DNA of 64,000 nucleotides from JACVRW01 sp963821275 (lineage in GTDB: Bacteria > Actinomycetota > Thermoleophilia > Solirubrobacterales > Thermoleophilaceae). Positions within the stretch are counted from its first letter, which is position 1. The number at the start of each line of letters is the position of its first letter. Below are positions 50,904 to 59,789 of the stretch, piece after piece. Both the position numbers and the translations under genes were made by a program. The stretch spans positions 310,001 through 374,000 of the forward strand of contig CAWGDF010000001.1 in assembly GCA_963821275.1 (NCBI GenBank), read 5' to 3'. The notes beneath the pieces were generated by a model, which was not told the DNA's origin, did not search any database, and was given only the letters and a program-made list of their open reading frames with translations.

Positions 50904-51861
50904 TCAGGTCGGGGTGACTATGACTTTGCCGAGGGCGTGGCCCTCGCCGACGTGGGCCAGCGCTACGGGTAGCGCGTCGAGCGCGAACGTGCGGTCGATG
51001 TGGATGCCGACCTCGCCGGCGACGCACAGGTCGGCGAGCGGCTCAAACCGCGTCGGTCCCTCACGCACGGCGAGGACGCCGATCCGGCGTCGGGTGAGCC
51101 GGCCGGCGATCCAGCCGATCGTCAGGATGCGCAGTAGCGCGCTGACCGGCCCGCCGACGCAGCGATAGCGGCCGCCGGGGGCGAGCGCTCTCCGGTAGGC
51201 GAACACCGATCCGGTGGGCGACCAGGTCGAGGATCAAGTCGTACGGATGTTCGGAGCGCGTGAAGTCCTCGCTGCGGTAGTCGATCACCTCGTCGGCTCC
51301 GAGCGAGCGCATGAAGTCCAGCTTGCCGGCATTGTCGACTCCCGTCACGTGCGCCCCACACCGCTTGGCGAGCTGGATCGCGAAGGAGCCCGTTCCGCCA
51401 CCACCCCCGTTGACCAGCACTCGACCGCCATCCGCAGCACCGTCGGTTCCCTGCAGCGCAATCGCGCCCGCTTGGGGGATCGTCGACGCCTGCGCAAACG
51501 TCAGCTCCTTCGGCTTGTGCGCGAGCGCAGCCTCGGGCGCGACCGTGAATTCGGCGAAGCCGCCCTTGAGCGCGAGGTTGTCGCCGTACACCGCGTCACC
51601 GCGCCGGAACCGGGTGACGCCCTCGCCGACGCCCTCGACCCAGCCGGCGATGTCCGAGCCGAGCGTGCGGCGCGCCGGGGTGCGCAATCCGCCGATGCGC
51701 GCGTACAGCGGCGAGCCGCGCAGACACTCCCAATCGCTGAGGTTGATCGATGTCGCGGCCACCCTGACCAGCACCTGCCCGGCGCCAGGAGACGGCGTCG
51801 GGACCTCGTCGACCCGCAACCCATCGGGCGACCCGTAGCGGTCGTAGACCGCCGCCCTCAC
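50904..51861 (-). pseudogene. Zinc-independent MDR quinone oxidoreductase, frameshifted
   Basis: From GTG 51861 the frame encodes AAVYDRYGSPDGLRVDEVPT, then TLGSDIAGWVEGVGEGVTRF, and VLVNGGGGGTGSFAIQLAKR (nucleotide loop), DEVIDYRSEDFTRSEHPYD. After LDLVAHR at about 51213 one extra base shifts the frame; the true continuation SVFAYRRALAPGGRYRCVGG and the C-terminal LAHVGEGHALGKVIVTPT lie in the next frame, ending at 50904. A single insertion explains it, so this could be a recent mutation or a sequence error. Confidence 0.85.
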
Positions 51862-52253
51862 CTCGGACCTCCCGCGCTGACGGTGCGCACGCCCACGAGC
51901 CGCGGATCCTACGCGCGTCGCTGGCTCCAAACAGGACGAACGTCGACGGCGCTCTGCCGTCCGGTCGCGATTCCGCACGCCGCTTCGACCTCGTCGGAAA
52001 GGACAACGCTGAACGGCAACGCCGCCAGTACTTCCCAGGGGCGTCGGCGCCTTGCGCTGCAGCTCTTCGACGACCAAGGCCGGTTCGGCTCGGTAACCGG
52101 GCGGATATCGAGGCTGGCTGAACACCAAGTCGCTACGGGTAGTGGGGGCAGTCGGCGCCGGGACTCGAGCAGTCTCGCTCGGCGCGCCCTCACTCGCGAG
52201 AGGGTTTGGACGTGCGGGGGTGGTTGCGGCTGCGCGCGCCGTTGCAGCGAACC
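51862..52253. other. 390-base region without recognised gene
   Basis: This stretch lies between the start of the quinone oxidoreductase gene and the stop of the repeat protein gene. I see no coding pattern, RNA or clear hairpin. Confidence 0.45.
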
Positions 52254-53153
52254 TCATGGTCTCGAGAGATCCAGGCAGGTGGCGTTGGCCTCGAAGCGGG
52301 CCGGGTTCGCGGCACCGCCGCCTCCGTCGAAAACGGCAGACACAAACGCCTGGTCGCGGAGGGGGCCATTATCACGGGTGTACTCGACGTTGTGCAGCAT
52401 CGCCTCGTTGTGGCCGTTGGTGTCGGTCCATTCGATCGACACGCTGAGCAGCGTTTGAGACGCGAGCTGGCACCGCGCGAGGAGAGAGGAGCGCCCGTAC
52501 TCCCCGTCGTGTGCGGTGTCGTCCTCGATGGACGTCCCAAACTCGGAGGGAACTTCAACAACGTTAGCGAGCTCGGTGCCCCCGACCCCGCCGTCAGCGA
52601 TGTCGAGCGCCCCGATCGTGCCACCTCTGATTTCGTCCGTGGTGATGCTGGATTCGGCGATCTCCGAGGCGCCGACGACATCTGGCGCTATCTCCGAACT
52701 ACCGATGGCGTCGGTCGCTACCTCGGGGGCGCGAACCGCGTCGAGAGCGATCTCCGGGGCGGCGACACCGTTGGTGGCGATCTCCGACCCGCCGACCGCG
52801 TTCGGCTTGATCTCCGGGCTGCCGACGCCATCGGTGGCGATCTCGGGCTGGCGGACCGCGTCCTTGGCGATCTCCGGCGAACGGACAGCGTCCTTCGTGA
52901 TCTCCGGCGAGCGGACCGCGTCCTTTCTGATCTCCGGGGAGCGGACGGCGTCCGTGCGGATCTGCCGCGCTCCGACGCTGTCGCGCGGGAGTGTCACCGC
53001 GGCCGCGGCCGTGCCGCCCAGCGCGACGAATAAGGCGAGACTGGCGGTGACGTTGGCGTAGCTGAGCCGGGAACGCAGCCGCGCGCGCCCCGTGCCGGTC
53101 ACCTCCGAGGGTCGTTCACACCGGTCTTGCGTACCGTTGTGCTTGCCGAACAC
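52254..53153 (-). CDS. Secreted or surface protein with decapeptide repeats
   Basis: A 299-residue protein. An N-terminal basic stretch leads to a hydrophobic helix ASLALFVALGGTAAAAVTLP, a signal peptide or anchor. Residues about 60-185 are near-perfect 10-residue repeats of the form (R/G)SPEI-x-K/T-DAV (for example TDAVRSPEIRKDAVRSPEIT), roughly a dozen copies. The last 110 residues are a separate domain with SLLARCQLASQTLLSVSIEW and a terminal Cys. The regular repeat is likely a beta-solenoid or stalk. Similar proteins occur in soil actinobacteria. No function is known. A 6-base-class ribosome binding site (GGAAGG) lies just upstream of the ATG. Confidence 0.8.
   Translation of the reverse strand: MFGKHNGTQDRCERPSEVTGTGRARLRSRLSYANVTASLALFVALGGTAAAAVTLPRDSVGARQIRTDAVRSPEIRKDAVRSPEITKDAVRSPEIAKDAVRQPEIATDGVGSPEIKPNAVGGSEIATNGVAAPEIALDAVRAPEVATDAIGSSEIAPDVVGASEIAESSITTDEIRGGTIGALDIADGGVGGTELANVVEVPSEFGTSIEDDTAHDGEYGRSSLLARCQLASQTLLSVSIEWTDTNGHNEAMLHNVEYTRDNGPLRDQAFVSAVFDGGGGAANPARFEANATCLDLSRP
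52660..52975 (-). repeat. 30-base coding repeats (decapeptide array)
   Basis: The array has a 30-base period, with cores like GATCTCCGG-x-GAGCGGAC repeated across the coding region. The copies in 52850-52960 are most alike, suggesting recent duplication; those nearer 52660 have diverged. Confidence 0.85.
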
Positions 53154-53318
53154 GAGGCCTTCCTTTCGTGGCTAATGCCTCAAGGACGCCTCACACCGCA
53201 CGCGCATTCCAGATCCGCTCAGGGAGGACGTGGGATTTCGACGTGCCCGCTTCGTCGTGAACCGGGGGCGTGATGCGATGTGCCGGTTGTCGCCTCTCAC
53301 CGGCACACATCACCGGGC

Positions 53319-53643
53319 GGGTCTTGCGGGATGCCGAGCACCCGCTCCGGCTCGAAAGGTGCCCGGATGCAGGGAGGGTGCCCCGTGAGGGGTTCCGCTT
53401 GCGGCATCGTCGAGCGAGCCGCTCAGCGTTCGGCGACCGCCACCGCGAACAGGAGGAGCTCTACGTGGTGATCGACGGGTCATGGCAGCTCAAGCTCGAC
53501 GACACGCTCGTGGACGTCGGACCCTCTGACGTCTTCCGGGTGGCGCGGAGGTCGCCCGGGGCTTTCAGGCCCGGCCGGATGAGCTCGACGTCATCGGCGT
53601 CGGCGGCCGCCGGCCCGAGGGCGTTGCCGGCTTCTGGGACTGA
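53319..53643 (+). pseudogene. Cupin domain protein, frameshifted
   Basis: The central frame has AFGDRHREQEELYVVIDGSW and QLKLDDTLVDVGPSDVFRVA, the cupin motif 1 and the following strand. Then a shift leads to DELDVIGVGGRRPEGVAGFW and D-stop. The N-terminal part is also out of register. At least one frameshift is required, so it is probably inactive. Confidence 0.65.
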
Positions 53644-53658
53644 TCCACCGCGCCAACG

Positions 53659-54171
53659 TCAGGGGCGCAGGTGCTCGATCGTGAAGCCGTGGTGGTCGGC
53701 CAAACGGGCGGCGATGAGGGAGCGGTGGCAGGCCTCGGGGTCGCGCTCGACGCAGAGGAGCGCGGCGAGGCCTTCGGCGGGCAGCGCCGTGACGAGGGCG
53801 GTGAGGTCGACGCGGTCGAGGACCTCGGTCGTGTAGCGACGGACGTACTCGGGCGCGAGCTCGACCCGGGAGCGCTTGCCGACGCCGAGCCGGGCGTCCT
53901 CGGCGTACTGGAGCTGGCGCAGCTCGGTCGTCGGGGCGAGCTCGGGGTGGTGGCGATAGCCGAGCGACGCGGCGGCGAGGGCGTCCTGGAGGCGCCGGGA
54001 GTTGGCCCACGCGTACTGCGGTCCGCGAACGCCGCGGCGCTGGCGGACGTCCAGGACGAGGCGGACATCGGCCGCCGAAAGCCGCTCGAGGAACGAGTTG
54101 CCAGCAAACCCGTAGACGCCGATCGTGGCGATCGCGGACGGTGTGGGTGGCGGGTCGGTGGGGACGTGCAT
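53659..54171 (-). CDS. DUF488 domain protein
   Basis: A 170-residue DUF488 protein. It has ATIGVYGFAGNSFLERLSAA, VRLVLDVRQRRGVRGPQYAW, and the hallmark LLCVERDPEACHRSLIAARL (C-x-E-x6-C-H-R), then a short end. Family members have a Rossmann-like fold and unknown function; the paired cysteines and His are conserved. ATG 54171 is used. There is no strong Shine-Dalgarno. Upstream bases 54172-54519 show no gene. Confidence 0.9.
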   Translation of the reverse strand: MHVPTDPPPTPSAIATIGVYGFAGNSFLERLSAADVRLVLDVRQRRGVRGPQYAWANSRRLQDALAAASLGYRHHPELAPTTELRQLQYAEDARLGVGKRSRVELAPEYVRRYTTEVLDRVDLTALVTALPAEGLAALLCVERDPEACHRSLIAARLADHHGFTIEHLRP

Positions 54172-54519
54172 CGGAAAGGCGTGGGTCAGGGGGTGGAGGG
54201 GACCCCGTTCTTCGGTCCACCTGCTGTGAGAGCTGGTGGGTAGTGGGCCGTCCGCGCGCGACCGCGCGGCAGGGGACGCGATCCAGCGTCTCAGAACCCG
54301 CGGAAGGACCGCGAGGTGAGACGCTGATTGTGGACACGGCACTCGGACACCGACGGTCCGGCCCCCGGGTGCCGCCGCTGCCGCGTCGCAGAAACGGTCG
54401 ATTCTGAGAATCGCTCCTCGGCGGACGCCCGGATTCCGAAGCAGAGCGGACGCGCGCTCCACGCCGCCGCATACGCCCGGTGCTCGTCCAAACCAGGCCG
54501 CGACGGGCGGCGGGGTGGC

Positions 54520-54722
54520 CGCTCGCATTGTGAAACTCCGCCATCCTCGAGTGATCCGGGACCAGGTTTCCGGTCACCACCCGGTAGGCGACATCCTCGA
54601 CCGTGCCGAAGAACTGCAGCGGCTGGTACTGCCGGAACTCGAGGACGTCTCCGAGCTTGATGAGGTGGTCAACCATGGCCTGCTTGCCGTGAAACTCTCC
54701 GCTGATGGGCGTGCCGTCCGCG
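54520..54722 (-). pseudogene. SnoaL/NTF2-like remnant
   Basis: The reverse frame reads GEFHGKQAMVDHLIKLGDVL, then EFRQYQPLQFFGTVEDVAYR and VVTGNLVPDHSRMAEFHNAS, the middle and later strands of an NTF2-like fold. The N-terminal helix and the end are missing. It is not the same gene as the NTF2-like protein at 16799-17215. Confidence 0.55.
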
Positions 54723-54739
54723 ATCGTCGCCTACGGGCC

Positions 54740-55020
54740 CCTGACGAACGCGCCGATCAGCATCGCCCTCAAGGGCTCGCTGCGCAACAGCTCGGGACCG
54801 CGCGGGACGGCTCAATCGACGCGCCGATGCTCAACGCCCCCCAAGTCGAGCACGGCGAGCTCGGAGAGCGGCTCAAGCAGGGCAAGATCGCCGCCACCAC
54901 CATGGTGCGCCGCATCGGCCGGCCGGAGGAGGTCGCTGCCGCGCTGCGTTCCTCGCCAGCGACGACTCTCGTTGGCCCACCACGGGCCCGACCCTCACCG
55001 TCTCGGGGCTGATCGCCGGC
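54740..55020 (+). pseudogene. Short-chain dehydrogenase C-terminal remnant
   Basis: Forward frames give SIDAPMLNAPQVEHGELGER and LKQGKIAATTMVRRIGRPEE with VAAAL. Then, after a one-base shift, FLASDDSRWPTTGPTLTVSG appears, which are the last parts of an SDR. The nucleotide-binding and catalytic segments are missing. It overlaps the stop of the 810-residue gene on the other strand. Confidence 0.65.
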
Positions 55021-57427
55021 CTGAGCTCCGCTCCTGGAATCGGCCTAGCGTCGCGGTTGCCGGACGGCTCGGCCGCAGCCGTTTGTCGCGGGAGATCACC
55101 GTCACACGCACGCGCATCCGACGGTGGTGGCCGTGGCCGCGGTGGAGGACCACGCGGTTCCGTGCTCCGCGGTGGATGTGCAAGGCCACATGGCCGGACC
55201 CCAGCACGGCGCGCACGTCGTCATGGCGGTGCCCGGCGGGGCTTCGCCACGTGACGATCACCGCCTTGCCGCGGCGCCGAAGACGCAGATCGCGCGGCCG
55301 CCGCGGGCGGGGATCGCCCTTCGTCCGGTACGTCGTGACGAGGCGGTCCCTATGCGCGATCCCGCCGTTGTGCGAGACCGCGTAGATCCTGCGAACCCCG
55401 GCGTGGCCCGCGCCGGGGGTGAAGCGGAGGCGACCGCACAGCGGCCGATCGCGGTCCTCGGGGCCGTCCTTCTCTCCGCGGCAGGGCCTGCCCTTCGCCC
55501 GTCCGAGCACCTTGACCTCACTGCGGTCGGCGCTGCGCTCGACGAAGGTGATCCCGTGACCCTCGGCGTGGTACGAGTAGCCGAGGACGCGCTTGCGGCC
55601 GCGGCCGCCGACGGCGGCCTGCACTGTGGGAGGCTCGTCGGTCTCGGCCTGCCGCACATCGGCGATCGCGGACGAGCCCGGCTGCGCCTCGATTGTCCAC
55701 CTGCCGGCCCGCGGGCGAGCGATGACCACGTGGGTCGCCCGCTCCGCCGGCTCCTCGGCGATCGCGTAGCGGCCTTTCTCGATCTGGCCGTCCTCCGACG
55801 GCGAGACGATGCGCCGGCCGCCCGGTCCCCTGATCACGAGCTTGGGCGGAGCCGTCCTGCCCTCGACCCGGAGGGCGACCATCGCCTCGTCGGGCAGCGT
55901 GATACGGCGGCGCCCCTGCTGCGCGGCGACGGCTGCGGAGCGCACGGCGCGGTAGGGGCCGACGTCGCACGAGTCGCCCATCACGTCGACGCTGCCGCCC
56001 CAGCGGTAGCCCAGGCCGGCCCTGAGCCTCCAGTGCCGCGACTCCCAGTGCACACGCCACGGCGCATACCACGCGAAGTCGGCGTCCTCATGGAGTTCCC
56101 AGATATCGCCTTCCAAAAGCGTGAGGCAGCCCGCTATCCCGACCGTCGACACGGTGATCTCCCCACTGATGCACGCCACGCTCGCCACGCAGACGCTTCC
56201 GTAGCCGTCGACGTTGAAGCGCACGGGCTCCTGGGTCTCGAGCCAGCCGTCGACGCCCGCGCTGACGCTGGCCACGCCGAAGTCGAACCCGGCGTGGAAC
56301 CCGAAGTCGATCGAGCCGGAGGACTTGTAGGTGAAATAGCCGTCGGCCACCTGGTAGCCGAACACCGACACGCCGCCCCTCGCCGAGATGACCCACGGGC
56401 GGCTGTCGACGTACTCCACCTGGCCGTCGAGCAGCAAGGCCTTCTGCCCCCCGAAGTCGGGCCCGAAGCGGAGCGCCGCGGCGCCCGTGAACTTCATCGG
56501 CGGAGGCTGGATGCAGATCGCCAGGCCGATCCGGTCGAGGTACACGCCCGTGGCCAGCGGCACAGCATCGCCGAGGTTGGTCACCTGCGCCCCGGCGTAG
56601 CTGAACTGGTCGCCGCTCACGCCGGCGAACACCCCGACCTCGGTAGAGGACTCGGTGGGTAGCGTGATCACCGCCGCGCCATCCCAGCGCGAGACGTCCG
56701 TCCCGGCCTCGCAGCTAATCAGCGGCTGGGCGCCGAAGGCCGGCGGCGAGCACGGGTCCGTCGTGGTGCTGCCGGCGGCCGTGTACGACAGGCACAGGTC
56801 CTTGATCGCGATCTGGCCGATGTAGGCGTTCCGAACTTCCGCCTTCACGGCGTCGGCGCGGACGCCGCGATCGTCGACGCGCACGCCGACCGTGGCGGTC
56901 AGCCCGCCCGCGTCCTTCCCCGGCCCGTTTCGGAACAGGTCGGGCAGGTCTAGGACGATCCGGAACAGCGAGTAGTGCTGGCCGTCGGCGCCGTAGCCGA
57001 GGCGCAGCGCCGCGGAGCCGCCGACGCTCAGCCCGAACAGCTGCTGGTCCTGCGCCGGCTGGAACGACTCGGCATCGGCCTCGTCGCCCTGCCCGCCCTG
57101 CGGCAGCTCGAACTCGAGCAGGCCCTGGTGGACGGTGATGCCTTCCAGCGTGATCGTCGTCTCCACCGACAGGCGGCCTCCGGGCGCGTCCTCGCTCGGG
57201 CCCGAGAGCACGAGCCGCGACCCAGGCGCGACCGGCAGCGCCAGGCCGTTGACCGTCACCGTGTCGGTCGACTCCCACCGCCCCGGCTGCGACTGCGTGA
57301 GGCAGCCGGCGGTCGTAGCCTCCACGAGCCCGAAGGCGACCCGCTTCTCGCAGGCGCCCTGGGCGCTCGCCGGGGCGGCGCTCACGCCGACCAGGAGGAT
57401 GGCTAGGCAGACGGCACGGCGCAGCAT
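54995..57427 (-). CDS. Large secreted protein of unknown family (810 aa)
   Basis: A signal peptide (RRAVCLAILLVGVSAAPASAQG, cleaved after ASA) starts this 810-residue protein. Residues about 25-480 are rich in Gly, Asp and alternating hydrophobics and look beta-rich, with several Cys (SCEAGTD, LAICIQPPP, YGSVCVASVACISGE). From about 500 there is ITLPDEAMVALRVEGRTAPP and further Ig-like segments, and from 690 to the end a very basic tail (repeated R and H, for example HRGHGHHRRMRVRV). The middle also reads WESRHWRLRAGLGYRWGGSV. I do not recognise a family. Its length, signal peptide and consistent codon use support a real exported protein. GAGGAGAG precedes the ATG. Confidence 0.85.
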   Translation of the reverse strand: MLRRAVCLAILLVGVSAAPASAQGACEKRVAFGLVEATTAGCLTQSQPGRWESTDTVTVNGLALPVAPGSRLVLSGPSEDAPGGRLSVETTITLEGITVHQGLLEFELPQGGQGDEADAESFQPAQDQQLFGLSVGGSAALRLGYGADGQHYSLFRIVLDLPDLFRNGPGKDAGGLTATVGVRVDDRGVRADAVKAEVRNAYIGQIAIKDLCLSYTAAGSTTTDPCSPPAFGAQPLISCEAGTDVSRWDGAAVITLPTESSTEVGVFAGVSGDQFSYAGAQVTNLGDAVPLATGVYLDRIGLAICIQPPPMKFTGAAALRFGPDFGGQKALLLDGQVEYVDSRPWVISARGGVSVFGYQVADGYFTYKSSGSIDFGFHAGFDFGVASVSAGVDGWLETQEPVRFNVDGYGSVCVASVACISGEITVSTVGIAGCLTLLEGDIWELHEDADFAWYAPWRVHWESRHWRLRAGLGYRWGGSVDVMGDSCDVGPYRAVRSAAVAAQQGRRRITLPDEAMVALRVEGRTAPPKLVIRGPGGRRIVSPSEDGQIEKGRYAIAEEPAERATHVVIARPRAGRWTIEAQPGSSAIADVRQAETDEPPTVQAAVGGRGRKRVLGYSYHAEGHGITFVERSADRSEVKVLGRAKGRPCRGEKDGPEDRDRPLCGRLRFTPGAGHAGVRRIYAVSHNGGIAHRDRLVTTYRTKGDPRPRRPRDLRLRRRGKAVIVTWRSPAGHRHDDVRAVLGSGHVALHIHRGARNRVVLHRGHGHHRRMRVRVTVISRDKRLRPSRPATATLGRFQERSSGRRSAPRR

Positions 57428-57479
57428 GGCTCTCTCCTCGCTTCGGTCATCTTGACGTCACCGGAAGGGCGGTTGTGCA

Positions 57480-57830
57480 TGGTGGCCCGCACCCGGCGGC
57501 CGGACGGCGACGCCGAGCTCGTCCAGGAGCAACTCGACCGCCCAGTAACCGAGCCGGGTTCGGCCGGCGTGCACGCGTCGAGCGCGTCGACGAACACCCG
57601 GAAGGGCAAATCTCGCTCCGGCTCCGATGCCGACTCGTAGAGCCCGATCACCCCACGGGCGTCGGCGCGAGCGGCCAGCTCACCGAGCAGACGGGTCTTC
57701 CTGATCCCGGGCTCACCCACTAGCGCGAGCGCAGCCGAGCGTCCAGTGTCGAGCTCGGAGAGCGCGTCAGCGAACGCGCCGAGACTTTCCGCGGGCCCAA
57801 CGAGATGCTCGCCTCTCGAGACCACCTCCG
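57480..57830 (-). pseudogene. AAA/STAND ATPase N-terminal remnant
   Basis: The reverse frame has GEHLVGPAESLGAFADALSE, then ALALVGEPGIRKTRLLGELA (a Walker A with Arg in place of the usual Gly before K-T) and SASEPERDLPFRVFVDALDA. This is the start of a LuxR-associated ATPase; after that the frame becomes non-family. Only about 110 codons remain. Confidence 0.7.
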
Positions 57831-57919
57831 CTCGCCGCGAGCATACACCTGTGACACCCGCGCGTGAAATCAGGGTGTTCGATGGACGTCGGCCCATCGA
57901 CTATGTGTCAGGCCGCTCC

Positions 57920-57986
57920 GTGCCCCGCTTCGTGCTCCACCACCGCCACGAGGCGCACGAATCGGTGTGGTGTTCGCCGCGTTTAT
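57920..57986 (+). pseudogene. Fragment of a small conserved protein, one-base deletion
   Basis: GTG 57920 reads MPRFVLHHRHEAHE, then with one base deleted CGVVFAAF. This matches the N-terminus of a common actinobacterial small protein (H-H-R-H-E-x-x-E-C-G-V-V-F-A-A-F). The rest is absent, replaced by the degraded WD40 region. Confidence 0.45.
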
Positions 57987-58029
57987 AGCCACAACGGCTG
58001 TCAAGCGCCACGCCTCATGAGCGGCCGAG

Positions 58030-59280
58030 CACGGCCTCGCGTCCGCGGGAGAACACCTCGGGCGGCTCCTGGCCGGCCTGAACACTCTCCTCCTCCCGCG
58101 TGAACCCGGGCAGGCTTCCGGTCGTCGCGCATTGCAGGAGCCGGTCCGCCGCCTGGTGGCTGCTGCTTGTCGTCCATTTCGACTGTCCCCCGAGTGCTGC
58201 AAGGGACTTTCGTAAACCACGTGCTAGCGGCCAAGACCTCGTCGAACGACCCCGCGCAAGCTGCTCTCGCGCGCGTAGATCACTAGAAGACACCTCCCAG
58301 AGCCGGACCCCATCTCTATCGAAGCTTGAGTGAAACCTCGCAGTTGCGATATACCTGCCGTCTGGACCGAATGCTGCGAGGTCGTCTCCATCACCGAATC
58401 GCAGTATCTCTCGAAGGTCGTCGGCGGCACGAATCGCACATCCGTGCCCGCCGATGGCCAGCACCGCTCGGTTCGGACTAAATGCAACCGAACCGATCCC
58501 CGCAATCTCGCGAGTCCAAGCCAACTCCTGACCGCTCGGCAAGGCCACAGACGCGCTGTCTTGTCCAACTACCAGTCACCAACAACCGGCCGTCTGGGCT
58601 GAACGCCGTCGCCGCAACCCTTGTGTCGTGCGGCAAAGGGGGACGCTCGTCGCCCCCAGCCACCGACCGTAACCGCACCGTCAGGCCCGCCGCGGTCGCC
58701 AGCTGGCTTCCGTCCGCGCCAAACGACAGGCTTCTGACTCCCCAGGGTAGGAGAGCCGCTCGATTTCTCGGGCGCGCCGAAGGTCCCAGGTGACTACTCC
58801 TCCGCGGCTATCGCCGGTCACGAAGCGCCTCCCATCAAGGCTTACCGCGATTGCGCTCCGCGCGCAAGTCAGCGTCCTACCATGAGACACGCGGAACACT
58901 TCACGTCCTTATTCGATAGTCCACATGCGTGCCGTGCCATCGTCGCCAAGCGTCACCAGGTGTCCCCCGTCAGGGTGAAACGCAACTAGGTTGGAGCTTT
59001 GCCCCAGACTCACCAGTCCACCGCCGCGGTGCGTGATTCGGCAGACCTCCTGACCGTCAGGGACGGCCCAGACTCGTACTTGCTTGTCGCCGACTGATGC
59101 AGTAAGGGCCGTGCCATCGGGGCTGAAAGCAACGGAATAGATGTATCCGGCAGCTTTGTATTCACGGACCGCGCGGACAACGAGCGGCGCTTGGACCTTC
59201 GGACGAGACGTGCGCTTGGTGGTGTTGAAGAGTGACTCATCGTCAGTCGCGATTAGCTCACGAATCTGTCGCCACCGGAC
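58030..59280 (-). pseudogene. WD40-repeat protein, degraded
   Basis: Reverse-strand pieces in several frames are WD40 blades. They include YSVAFSPDGTALTASVGDKQ with VRVWAVPDG, and FHPDGGHLVTLGDDGTARMW, followed by TIE and an in-frame TAA at 58909-58911. Other pieces are VSLDGRRFVTGDSRGG with WDLRRAREIERL, then after a shift SLSFGADGSQLATAAG and AFSPDGRLLVTGSW, and lastly VAFSPNRAVLAIGGHG. One nonsense codon and at least three frameshifts are needed. The whole gene is dead. It ends about 250 bases from the tRNA-Arg gene. Confidence 0.85.
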
Positions 59281-59528
59281 CTAAACGTAGAGACCTACAA
59301 CTAGAGATCTACAGGGGTCCTCATCGACCCAGGACCGAGCCGGCGGACGTGGGCGCCTTGCTGACGAGGCGTCCGGAACTGGGACCCCAATGGCGAGTGA
59401 CGTCAGCAATCACGCGGCTCGGCCTAGCCGGGCGGTGACGCGGAAATGATGCCAAATTGATGCCCGACCAACTCGTTGAGCGAGACGGATTCGCACCGAT
59501 TGGCCTCCTTTGCAGGAGTTCCGTCGAC

Positions 59529-59601
<73 letters not shown>

Positions 59602-59645
59602 TCGGCTGAGAGAGGGTAGCGGGGGGTCGAGCCTTCCGACCGGAG

Positions 59646-59734
59646 CGGAGAGGGAGGGATTCGAACCCTCGATGGAGCGTGAACCCCATACTCGCTTAGC
59701 AGGCGAGTGCCTTCAGCCACTCGGCCACCTCTCC
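59646..59734 (-). tRNA. tRNA-Ser (GCT)
   Basis: An 89-base class II tRNA: acceptor GGAGAGG/CCTCTCC, anticodon loop CTGCTAA with GCT, a long variable arm (TATGGGGTTCACGCTCCAT), and the T-loop GGTTCGAATCC. It lies 45 bases from the tRNA-Arg on the same strand. Confidence 0.97.
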
Positions 59735-59789
59735 GGGAGGGTCGATTGTAGGCGGAGGCCGTGCCTGGCGGCTGCCAGAATCGACCGTC

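Noticed and set aside
52660..52975. Regular 30-base repeats resembling a CRISPR array
   Set aside because: The repeats are adjacent with no unique spacers, and they keep one reading frame in a coding gene.
52206..53033. Forward frame with repeated GDLR-type residues opposite the decapeptide gene
   Set aside because: It is the mirror of the 30-base repeats on the other strand; only the reverse frame has a signal peptide and a non-repeat domain.
55124..56662. A 512-codon forward frame opposite the large secreted protein
   Set aside because: It has no recognisable family or start signals and is antisense to a gene with a signal peptide.
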